Assembly: GCA_030426005.1 (NCBI GenBank)
Contig: JAUHZM010000035.1
Location: 1 to 16,305 of the forward strand
DNA length: 16,305 nucleotides
From: Gammaproteobacteria bacterium
GTDB lineage: Bacteria > Pseudomonadota > Gammaproteobacteria > Arenicellales > Arenicellaceae
Reading direction: 5' to 3'
Position 1 is the first letter of the stretch, and each line of letters opens with the position of its first letter. Under the pieces are notes generated by a model, which worked only from the letters and a program-made list of their open reading frames with translations, ran no database searches and had not been told where the DNA came from. The position numbers and the translations under genes are program-made. This document shows positions 6,715 through 13,378 of the stretch, one piece after another.

Positions 6715-8381
6715 TTGCCCAATACGTTGATGATCGTTGCGCGTAACAGAGCGGGCGGCACGGGCTTGTGGAGTACCTTGTGACCAACTTGCGTGAGGTT
6801 GAGTAAGCGATTTTTCGAGGTGTCGCCAGTAACAACGACGGCAGGGATGTCGTGATTGAATTCATCCCGAACTGCTTTGATGGCTTGATCGCCTGTTTCG
6901 AAATCACGTAGACGATAGTCGGCAACGATCACATCGGGTGGTACACCTGCCTCTCCGAGGAGCTCAATGGCGGCTGGTCCGGACTCTGCACAGGCAACTT
7001 GCCATCCCCAGGATGTGAGCAGTGTCTTCATGCTCTTTAATATGGCTATGTCGTCGTCGATAACGAGCACAAACAACTCATCGTTAACGCGAGTGCTTAG
7101 CTGGTCCGTTTCGACTAATTTTGGCAATCGATCTGCATCCCCGGGTTCTAGATAAAGAGCAAAAGTGGAACCTTGATTGGTCTGCGAACAAACATAGATA
7201 GCGGATTCGAGTATTGTTACCATGCGACTGACGATGGCTAAACCCAAACCAAACCCTTTTTTTCGGTCGCGTTCGGGATTGCCAGCCTGATAGTACTCAG
7301 AAAATATTTCTTCCAAGTTTTCATCATCAATGCCGACGCCGGTATCAGACACCCTTAACCGAACTCGATTATCTGGGCTGTGGTCGGCAATGATTGCGAC
7401 TTCGCCGTGCCGTGTGTGATTGATTGCGTTGGAGACCAAATTATAGAGAATTTGCTCCACGATGATTGGGTCGGAGTACACGGTTAGGCCACAACACTCG
7501 ATCTTCAGTACGAGTCCCTTCTCTTGCGCTAAGGGACTTAATCGTTTTACTGTGCGCTCAATCACAGACCTAAGATCAAAATGAATTTTGTTGACTTTGA
7601 TTACACCAGCATCCAGCCGTGATAAATCCAGCAGACTATTGAATGATTGATTCAGCGCATTGTTGGTTTGGTGGATTTCCTGCAGTAACTGTTTACCTTT
7701 GTTGTGATTCACGTAATCCTCGAGCGCAGAGAGCAGAAGTCCAGAAGCGTGTAATGGTTGTCGCAAATCATGGCTAGCCGCAGCGAGAAACTTGTCTTTT
7801 GAGCGTGTCGCGGTTTCGGCAGCTTCCTTCTTAACCTCCAACTCTTGCATCAACGCCAAATTCTCATAGTTGAGCTTGCGGGCACTAATAAATAAGCGCT
7901 CGGAGTTACGCGCGAGCATAATGTTTAATGCGAAATAGAACGTGATCATTGCAGCAAAGATCAAATACAGATTGCCGCCTTCGTACACGAATCGGCCAAC
8001 CAGACTGATCGTGGCCGGCAGGGTAAACGCTAAGAAATTGCGAAACAGCGCTGCACTTGAGGACACAGAAGATGCGGTAAAACCGGTGTAAACTACCACC
8101 ACGCACATAGTGTAGAGTGACATTTCTGAGTGCATAATGAACACGGGTAGAATGCCCCAGTGCATGCCCCAAATGACAGTCCAAAATAGATTTAGTCTGG
8201 CCCAGCGCGCATAGTTGGTGTTGCTAAGCCGAGAGTTTCTAAATTTGCGTAGTGTGATATATCGGCATAACGCAAGCACCAATAAGGTAATGAACCATGC
8301 ACTCAATAAGGGTTTGGAGTGCTCTCGCCATAAAAACAGAATGGTGAGAAGTTCAGCGCCAATTCCACCAATAATCACCAT
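6696..8381 (-). CDS. Membrane hybrid histidine kinase (HisKA-HATPase-receiver)
   Basis: 561 residues from ATG 8381. The N-terminal 160 residues carry about six hydrophobic helices (about 2-18, 25-41, 63-83, 88-104, 111-131, 137-155), a 5TM/MASE-like sensor region. A coiled linker follows (about 165-195). The HisKA domain has phosphoacceptor His204 in ASHDLRQPLHA. The HATPase domain has the N box (LVSNAINHTRHG, about 315-326), G1 (SDTGVGID, 345-352) and G2 (GFGLGLAIV, 376-384). The C-terminal receiver has DDD 442-444, Asp488, Thr518 and Lys539. The coding signal continues upstream of this ATG: codons up to 8505 read IGREQVAAVYDNLP, the usual lead-in of this sensor family, yet no ATG, GTG or TTG occurs in frame before the stop at 8505-8507. 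The true start is therefore unclear. Convergent with the response regulator. Confidence 0.93.
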   Translation of the reverse strand: MVIIGGIGAELLTILFLWREHSKPLLSAWFITLLVLALCRYITLRKFRNSRLSNTNYARWARLNLFWTVIWGMHWGILPVFIMHSEMSLYTMCVVVVYTGFTASSVSSSAALFRNFLAFTLPATISLVGRFVYEGGNLYLIFAAMITFYFALNIMLARNSERLFISARKLNYENLALMQELEVKKEAAETATRSKDKFLAAASHDLRQPLHASGLLLSALEDYVNHNKGKQLLQEIHQTNNALNQSFNSLLDLSRLDAGVIKVNKIHFDLRSVIERTVKRLSPLAQEKGLVLKIECCGLTVYSDPIIVEQILYNLVSNAINHTRHGEVAIIADHSPDNRVRLRVSDTGVGIDDENLEEIFSEYYQAGNPERDRKKGFGLGLAIVSRMVTILESAIYVCSQTNQGSTFALYLEPGDADRLPKLVETDQLSTRVNDELFVLVIDDDIAILKSMKTLLTSWGWQVACAESGPAAIELLGEAGVPPDVIVADYRLRDFETGDQAIKAVRDEFNHDIPAVVVTGDTSKNRLLNLTQVGHKVLHKPVPPALLRATIINVLGNHSSSD

Positions 8382-8638
8382 CGGCAGGTTGTCATAGACC
8401 GCTGCGACCTGTTCACGGCCGATGTACGCGTTTAAGTCGTTGTTCGCGGTCTGAGTGATGAGTCTACCTATGCGTTGTGAGAGTGAGTTTACATACCATC
8501 TCGGTTAAATGCTGCGCGGCTGATGCATGACTAATGTTGATCTAGTACACGCGGTTTACGCTACTGCTTAGGCTAGCGGTCAAGGTGTTAACAGGTCTAC
8601 TATCCGAAAGTTTAGTCTTTAGAGTATTCCTCAGAAGG

Positions 8639-10654
8639 TCATTCACTGCCTTCGTCTGCGGTCAATTCAGATTCCAAATAAAAAGTTTCACCGGCGATGT
8701 CGGCTTCGACTTGCACAAACCGAAAATCATCTTCCCACCAGTCGTTAAACCAAACTTGGCCAACAACTTCAGCTTCTTCCATACACTTGATACCGCATAC
8801 AGGATTCAGTACACGCAGTAGTGCGCTGCTTTGCTGCGGTTCGAGTTGCGCAACAACTAAGCGGTTGGCTTCTTCGCCTTGTAAAGTCAGCATTACCAAT
8901 AAGGTTTCGTCGCTATTGGCACTTAATAACATTGACGCTTTGGCGCTTAAAAACGAATAGCGTGGTTGTACTCGACGGTTTTTTAGTTTGTGCCAAGCTC
9001 CAAACGGGTCGAGTGTTAAAGATACCGCCTGGCTGCCGAACAGTTGCGTATTTTTCAGGGTAGCCTTAACTTGATAGCCGCGTCTTGTTGCATCATTAAC
9101 GTAGGCGAAGCGGCTTTCAACGGATGCTTTGTTAAACCAATACTTACCTTTTCTTCGGCCGTGTTCGCGGAGCACTGTATTGGAAAATTGTTCGCTTTTG
9201 TAAGCCACGTTACCGAGATCGCTAGTGCCATCCGCTTCGGCGATCGCACCGTAGGGTTCTAATTTGTAGAGAGTTACATTGACTGTTTTATCGTCGCCGC
9301 TGTAATGGAACAGCACATCCGGATAGTTTTGATCCACGTATAAACCAGTAGGCACAGAGAATCTTGGACCTACCGCGTAGTGACCTGATTCCGTGATGCT
9401 GGCGGAAATCTGGTTGCCACTAGCAGACAGTTTTGCACCAGGAACATAGCGCCAACGCGCGCCATTACTGTCGTTTAGCAGGTGCATCAGTGTCCACTCT
9501 TGCGTCAAAGCATCGGCAGGAAGTGAGCTCGGTACATCTAGTTGAAGGTCAACTGAGCCGTTGAATGCAATGGGTGATGTTGATGTGTACGAATCTTGTC
9601 CATTGGCCGCTATGGCAAATAGGTTGAAGAAAAAGGTAGGGGTTATAAATCCACTTGTGCTGGAGGGACTATCGAGTTGAAAGTGAGTATGCCCGCCATT
9701 TGGTTGCGGTTGCTGTAAACCACTTAGCTGAATTCTACCATCGCCGGATTGTTGATGATCAGGGCCGCCAAACTCAATCTCCGCACCCGTATCAGCAACA
9801 AAGGATGACCAATTTTGATTGAATACTGCGGTGCTCGATAACCCAAGGACAGCATCCACCTCTCTTCTAAAATCTGGTAGAGATGTGATGCGTTTATTCG
9901 TTGCACCGTTGTAGAGAAAACCCTCATTGCGTTGATAGCGTGCCTCCAATGCGCGCATCACTTGCTTAAATTCAGACGGTCCCATACCCAGCTGTTTACA
10001 CAGCTCATGCCCGAGTTTAGTCATACTCCAGTCCCACGTGCTATTGCATAGGTCAGCCCGTACATCATTTGGGCTACCAACATGCCATGATACCCAAAAC
10101 GCAATCCATTCAAAAGAGTACCGCATGCGCTCGAACATCATGCCATGTAGATATTCATGCAGGGCAAGAATGTAATGATCTACCGTCGGGACTGTCTGAG
10201 TGAAGCGCGGCGGCAAGCCATTTGCCAATTGGGTGGCATGACGTACTTCCTCGAACAGACAGAGCTTTACAAATGGTGTAGCGCCATAGCCCACTCGGGC
10301 ATATCCTGCAGCTGAACCATTAACGGGGCAGGTGGCCGATTCACTCAGGTGCATTTGCACCTCAGTAAACTGGGGTACCACATCAAAACCCATAAACTTA
10401 ACAACTTCCTGCCTCGCGAACTCGAATCCCACCACATAGTTCTTTATCGACGGTGCGCTAATACTACAAGGTTGTTTACACAGCACCACCAATCTACTGT
10501 TTGGCGTGGTATAGGCGTCAAAGGATTCATTCTGGATAACTCGGTTACTGGTGGTGACGTTCGCTGGGGTTAGCGCCCAGGCTGACTTGGTAGCCATCAC
10601 CAGAAAGGTAAGGATCAAAGAAACAACAATGCGGTATGGATTCAGCATATTCAT
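8639..10654 (-). CDS. Large secreted HExxH protein, putative zinc metallopeptidase
   Basis: 671 residues. The signal peptide spans about 1-27 (RIVVSLILTFLVMATKSAWA, cleavage before LTP). The central feature is HEYLH at 166-170 inside a predicted helix (VDHYILALHEYLHGMMFE), matching the HExxH zinc-binding motif. The third ligand is not obvious: Glu182 or His191 (YSFEWIAFWVSWH) are candidates, and the metzincin HExxHxxGxxH extension is absent. Six or more cysteines in the first 220 residues suggest disulfides. Residues from about 300 to the end look beta-rich and carry no motif I recognise; a CGIKC motif lies near residue 610. The start at 10654 gives the best signal peptide, though no clear Shine-Dalgarno sequence is visible and ATG 10648 is an alternative. 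It lies upstream of the kinase on the same strand with a gap of about 130-250 bp. Family not recognised; peptidase activity is inferred from the motif alone. Confidence 0.8.
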   Translation of the reverse strand: MNMLNPYRIVVSLILTFLVMATKSAWALTPANVTTSNRVIQNESFDAYTTPNSRLVVLCKQPCSISAPSIKNYVVGFEFARQEVVKFMGFDVVPQFTEVQMHLSESATCPVNGSAAGYARVGYGATPFVKLCLFEEVRHATQLANGLPPRFTQTVPTVDHYILALHEYLHGMMFERMRYSFEWIAFWVSWHVGSPNDVRADLCNSTWDWSMTKLGHELCKQLGMGPSEFKQVMRALEARYQRNEGFLYNGATNKRITSLPDFRREVDAVLGLSSTAVFNQNWSSFVADTGAEIEFGGPDHQQSGDGRIQLSGLQQPQPNGGHTHFQLDSPSSTSGFITPTFFFNLFAIAANGQDSYTSTSPIAFNGSVDLQLDVPSSLPADALTQEWTLMHLLNDSNGARWRYVPGAKLSASGNQISASITESGHYAVGPRFSVPTGLYVDQNYPDVLFHYSGDDKTVNVTLYKLEPYGAIAEADGTSDLGNVAYKSEQFSNTVLREHGRRKGKYWFNKASVESRFAYVNDATRRGYQVKATLKNTQLFGSQAVSLTLDPFGAWHKLKNRRVQPRYSFLSAKASMLLSANSDETLLVMLTLQGEEANRLVVAQLEPQQSSALLRVLNPVCGIKCMEEAEVVGQVWFNDWWEDDFRFVQVEADIAGETFYLESELTADEGSE

Positions 10655-10699
10655 TTTAATGTGCGTAATGACAAAGATGCGGAGGATTGTCGCGCAGAC

Positions 10700-10727
10700 T
10701 TGAAAGTATGGTAATACCCAATATAGG
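10700..10727 (+). promoter_or_regulatory. Candidate sigma70 promoter for the GNAT operon
   Basis: TTGAAA (10700-10705) and TATAGG (10722-10727) are separated by 16 bases, in the divergent gap upstream of the acetyltransferase. Five of six and four of six positions match consensus. It would give a leader of roughly 115 nt. Weak evidence. Confidence 0.25.
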
Positions 10728-10848
10728 GGAATCTGCTTTGGACTAGTTAGCTAGGCTAATGGCATTATTGAGCCCTTGAACAAACAGAGATCGGCCGGTT
10801 TTCGAGACGTCGAGGTACTCACGGGACGAAGCTACGCCCATATTAATA

Positions 10849-11373
10849 ATGGAACACCTAGCAAGCTCAGATAAAAACCTGTCTATCAGACGTGCGACGC
10901 CTGATGATGCCGCGCGTCTGTCGAACGTGATAATGACAGCATCCGAATCGGTTAAAGGCGATGATTTCAACGACCAAGGTTGGGCATTGCTTGAACGCAC
11001 CAACACACCAGAGGCATTTAAATCTAGGTTTGGTAACCCTGACTATTTTGCACTCGTATATGAGCAGGGCCATACCATCTTGGGATACCTCGCTATGGTC
11101 GATTATGAAAAAATTGATCATATGTTTGTTTTGCCTGGTTTTCGCAACAAGGGTATTTCCAAGAATCTGTGGTCAGCGGCTAAGTCCATTTGTGCAGCGC
11201 ATGGCAATACCGGATTCTATTGGGTGCGTTCATCTTCCTATGCGCAAAAGGTATATGAATCGTTTGGCTTTCGAGCTACGCAAGCGAGACAAACCCTGAA
11301 TGGAATCTCATTTGTATTTATGGAGCTACGGGAAGATGCCACGAGTAACCAAAGTCAACGATTTGAAACATGA
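10849..11373 (+). CDS. GNAT-family N-acetyltransferase
   Basis: 174 residues with a single GNAT fold: the N-terminal beta strand SIRRATPDD at 12-20, the central TILGYLAMVDYEKIDHMFVL strands, the acetyl-CoA pyrophosphate loop FRNKGIS at 98-104 (an RxxGxS/A variant), and SYAQKVYESFGF at 130-141, a typical motif B. It should transfer an acyl group from acetyl-CoA to an amine; the acceptor cannot be deduced. The C-terminal tail of about 12 residues is polar. ATG 10849 has no strong Shine-Dalgarno sequence; no better in-frame start exists. It is followed after 10 bp by the DUF1330 gene and probably heads a three-gene operon. The shadow frame on the opposite strand was discounted because the GNAT motifs are clear. 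Confidence 0.88.
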   Translation: MEHLASSDKNLSIRRATPDDAARLSNVIMTASESVKGDDFNDQGWALLERTNTPEAFKSRFGNPDYFALVYEQGHTILGYLAMVDYEKIDHMFVLPGFRNKGISKNLWSAAKSICAAHGNTGFYWVRSSSYAQKVYESFGFRATQARQTLNGISFVFMELREDATSNQSQRFET

Positions 11374-11383
11374 GGACGCCACA

Positions 11384-11677
11384 ATGAGCTACACCCGAAT
11401 CATGGGAATCTGGGTAAACGATGAAACCGAGTATGCCAAGTATCGGCAAGGTATGATGCCAATATTGCAGTCTTACGGGGGCGCATTTGGTTATGATTTT
11501 CGAGTCAGTGAGGTTCTAAAATCAAAGGAACAAGCACCCATTAATCGGGTTTTCACCATCGAGTTTCCCAATCAGCAAGCCATGGATGAGTTTTTTGACG
11601 ATCCAACTTATTTGGCGGTTAAGAAGGCGCATTTCGATCGCTCGGTTACCAGTCGCACGACTATTGCGCTTTTTTGA
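11384..11677 (+). CDS. DUF1330 domain protein
   Basis: 97 residues from ATG 11384, with GAGG at 11372-11375 eight bases upstream. The frame is open back to 11300, inside the GNAT gene, but that part has no coding character. The sequence matches the small DUF1330 family of dimeric alpha/beta-barrel ferredoxin-like proteins: TRIMGIWVNDETEYAKYRQG, then MMPILQSYGGAF, a strand RVFTIEFPN and the helix AMDEFFDDPTYLAVKKAHFD. No biochemical role is established for most members. Its position 10 bp behind a GNAT gene and overlapping or abutting a third small gene indicates one transcript. No signal peptide, so cytoplasmic. Confidence 0.85.
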   Translation: MSYTRIMGIWVNDETEYAKYRQGMMPILQSYGGAFGYDFRVSEVLKSKEQAPINRVFTIEFPNQQAMDEFFDDPTYLAVKKAHFDRSVTSRTTIALF

Positions 11678-11688
11678 AGTGTCGGAGC

Positions 11689-11943
11689 GTGATTACTTCA
11701 GAAAAAATTCTAGTCTTTTTTAAATACCGTGGAGACAGTGATCTGCTTCAGAGAGTTGGTCATAGACAAGACACAGACTTGTTTATGCACGATGACTGGC
11801 ATGTGATTGACACCCTGTTGATGGAAATAGCACTCGTCAAGAACGGCAGAGCTTCGGCGGTGTACGCATCAAAAATTAGAGCTAGGTTAAAAGCGGTAAC
11901 GGTCGACGACACCGCCGCTAACTTGCTTTGGAACAGGGTTTAA
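11689..11943 (+). CDS. Small protein of unknown function
   Basis: 84 residues from GTG 11689, or 89 from TTG 11674, which overlaps the DUF1330 stop codon by four bases (TTGA). The start is uncertain: GAAG nine bases before GTG 11689 is a weak ribosome binding site. Composition is soluble and mixed, with a strand-like ILVFFKYRGD, a helix HVIDTLLMEIALVKNGRA and a final basic helix VYASKIRARLKAV. No signal peptide, membrane segment, cysteine cluster or known motif is seen. The tight coupling to DUF1330 and GNAT genes supports it being a real gene that works with them, but I recognise no family. Confidence 0.6.
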   Translation: MITSEKILVFFKYRGDSDLLQRVGHRQDTDLFMHDDWHVIDTLLMEIALVKNGRASAVYASKIRARLKAVTVDDTAANLLWNRV

Positions 11944-12049
11944 GTCTTAAGGCTTATACCATAACCTTTGACTCAAAGAACGCGTGCTAATTCACCGCAG
12001 CCGCTATGATCGATGCGGTTATTTAATCCGTCAGTTAGAAAACAGTACG

Positions 12050-12412
12050 ATGAATCTGCGTAAAGCATTTAGACTTAGTTTGGCCACTCTCCTAATGACA
12101 ATGACACATGGCGTATCAGCCAATGATATGACACCGACTGAACCGGAGGTTGTATCGAGGGAAATTGAGCTCTACGCAACCAGGTGGTGTGCGTATTGCA
12201 AAAAGGCGCGTAAATTCTTTAAGCAAAACAAGATTGACTATGTTGAGTACGATATCGAAGTCGACAAAGTTGCGAAACAACGGCATGCTGCGTTGATGGG
12301 GAACGATAAGACAATGGGGAAGGTTGGTGTTCCGCTGTTTGTGATCAATGAAAAAGTCATTATTGGTTACAGTGAAGAGTATTTAAAATACGAACTGGGC
12401 ATCACCAATTAA
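12050..12412 (+). CDS. Exported glutaredoxin-like thiol-disulfide protein
   Basis: 120 residues from ATG 12050; the frame is open back to 11984 but the signal peptide begins here. Residues 1-24 form a signal peptide (FRLSLATLLMTMTHGVSA, cleavage before NDM). The rest is a glutaredoxin fold: strand REIELYAT, active site Cys47-Ala-Tyr-Cys50, strand YVEYDIEVD, the cis-proline loop VGVP (Pro95) and VIIGYSEEYL, the usual glutathione-contact region. Glutaredoxins reduce disulfides or glutathione mixed disulfides, normally in the cytoplasm; a periplasmic version is less common and may act on exported thiol proteins (inference). It is separated from the preceding gene by 106 bp and from the next intact gene by 411 bp. 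A lipoprotein is unlikely, as no lipobox cysteine is present. Confidence 0.87.
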   Translation: MNLRKAFRLSLATLLMTMTHGVSANDMTPTEPEVVSREIELYATRWCAYCKKARKFFKQNKIDYVEYDIEVDKVAKQRHAALMGNDKTMGKVGVPLFVINEKVIIGYSEEYLKYELGITN

Positions 12413-12823
12413 GATCGGAACCACGGTGTTAAAACGCTCAATTGACGATCCTGAACGAAAGGTTGTAGGCCAGCTCGGTGACCTATGCATCCAATACTTA
12501 TCTCCATCTTGCTACTGATTTGTAGCAATGTCTTTAAGACCTTTGCGCAGGTCTATGCTTGTTGGTCGTTACTTAAAGCTGGTGTCATCAGAGTCCGCAG
12601 TGCAAGCGAGTGGTACAAAAGTACCATCTGAGATTTAAACCGCCAATGCTATTGTCTTGCCGGCGCTGACCAGGACGTCAGATGATGATACGATCAATGA
12701 AGTGAACAAAAGCAGCGCGGCGAAATGAAGGGGGGCGACGTGACGAACAAGCGTTATGCTGCGTCGGCTAGTTGTTTAACCGCTTTTACAGACGGAATAA
12801 AAGATCAATAACAAGAGATTATT
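12413..12823. other. 411-bp gap with several short perfect inverted repeats
   Basis: Apart from the 48-codon frame this gap contains no convincing gene. It holds four perfect inverted repeats with small loops: TTGCTAC/GTAGCAA (12509-12528, loop 6), AGACCT/AGGTCT (12537-12554, loop 6), TGGTAC/GTACCA (12611-12626, loop 4) and CTGAC/GTCAG (12666-12681, loop 6). None is followed by a clear T-tract. A run of six G at 12730-12735 is also present. The promoter of the Cys-rich exported protein presumably lies in the last part. Confidence 0.5.
12485..12631 (+). pseudogene. 48-codon open frame resembling the start of a DUF486 membrane protein; possible remnant
   Basis: ATG 12485 to TGA 12629-12631. 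The N-terminus is hydrophobic and reads ILLLICSNVFKTFAQVYA. From memory this resembles the conserved beginning of DUF486 (DMT-type small membrane) proteins, where LLL..SNvFMtFAWY is typical and the full protein is about 110 residues. After about residue 33 the resemblance stops and a stop codon follows, so it is either a decayed, truncated copy or an unrelated small membrane peptide. A weak GGTGA precedes ATG by only three bases. No continuation of the family was found in other frames by eye. Confidence 0.35.
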
Positions 12824-13147
12824 ATGAGTGACCAGAACTCGACTGCTTCAACCCCCACACTGCGTACCCGACGTGTACTGTTTGGCATTGCTTCCACGGC
12901 GGCCCTTGCACCTTTGTGGGCTAAACCGGTGGTCAACGCGATTGTATTGCCGGCCCATGCGCAAACCAGCGTTTGTGTTACCGATGCCACCGTTGGTGGC
13001 CCACTGTCTGGCGCGCCGGATAATCCTCCGAACTGCCAGGTAGCCTGTGAAGCCGAAGCCGCGCGTGAAAACGCCTTGCTGTGCGAGGTACGTGAAACAC
13101 CGACTGCCAGTGGTACTGACTGCGCCTGTGATATTGATATTATCTAG
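12824..13147 (+). CDS. Small Cys-rich exported protein with Tat-like signal
   Basis: 107 residues. The N-terminus has a polar n-region, twin arginines 16-17 (TRRVLFGIASTAALAPLW), then KPVVNAIVLPAHA and a predicted cleavage after Ala46 before QTS. Small bacterial exported proteins with a twin-arginine start and a 'W.KPVV..V.LPAHAQTS' ending are a recurring type I recognise, but without assigned function. The mature part is about 61 residues with six cysteines (51, 71, 75, 87, 100, 102), acidic and ending DCACDIDII. The cysteines could form three disulfides or bind metal (inference). AAGAGA at 12813-12818 lies about five bases before ATG. The exported glutaredoxin-like gene lies 411 bp upstream on the same strand. 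Tat export would imply folding or cofactor loading before transport. Confidence 0.8.
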   Translation: MSDQNSTASTPTLRTRRVLFGIASTAALAPLWAKPVVNAIVLPAHAQTSVCVTDATVGGPLSGAPDNPPNCQVACEAEAARENALLCEVRETPTASGTDCACDIDII

Positions 13148-13161
13148 TCCAGCTCAAGTCG

Positions 13162-13173
13162 GATTACGTAATC
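13162..13173. repeat. 12-bp perfect palindrome GATTACGTAATC
   Basis: Fourteen bases downstream of the Cys-rich gene's stop codon. Perfectly symmetric, without a loop, so more like a protein-binding site than a terminator. Function unknown. Confidence 0.3.
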
Positions 13174-13322
13174 ACCTAAATACTGCCCTCGTTGAGATAA
13201 GTACCTAGAATGCATTGCCAGCGATAGGCGTAAGACATCGCCATTACTGACATGTATGCCGGTTATGCAAGCCGTAACCAGAATGCTTAACGCTGGGCAA
13301 TCCGATCTGACAGAATTTCGGC

Positions 13323-13328
13323 TATACT
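13323..13328 (+). promoter_or_regulatory. Candidate -10 box of the tesB promoter
   Basis: TATACT lies 50 bases before the tesB start, in a context (GGCTATACTCC) typical of proteobacterial -10 elements. No good -35 sequence is found 16-18 bases upstream; CTGACA at 13307-13312 is too close. Confidence 0.3.
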
Positions 13329-13351
13329 CCTAGCCCATCTTGATTGGGAAT

Positions 13352-13363
13352 GTGCGATCGCAC
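13352..13363. promoter_or_regulatory. 12-bp perfect palindrome in the tesB leader
   Basis: GTGCGATCGCAC is perfectly symmetric, located between the candidate -10 box and the start codon and ending 15 bp before ATG 13379. This is a plausible operator position. It contains GCGATCGC, a word frequent in some genomes, so genomic abundance must be considered. Confidence 0.3.
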
Positions 13364-13378
13364 GGGTTTTTCGCGACT

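Noticed and set aside
8463..8498. ATG at 8498 as kinase start
   Set aside because: Its frame reaches a stop after 11 codons (TAG at 8464-8466) and is not the kinase frame; usable only if there is a frameshift, which is reported as a finding.
8508..8638. Terminator hairpin between the metallopeptidase and kinase genes (CGCTA/TAGCG)
   Set aside because: 5-bp stem with a 10-base loop and no T-tract.
13340..13378. TTG start for tesB
   Set aside because: The extra residues are not family-like, and ATG 13379 gives the usual TesB N-terminus.
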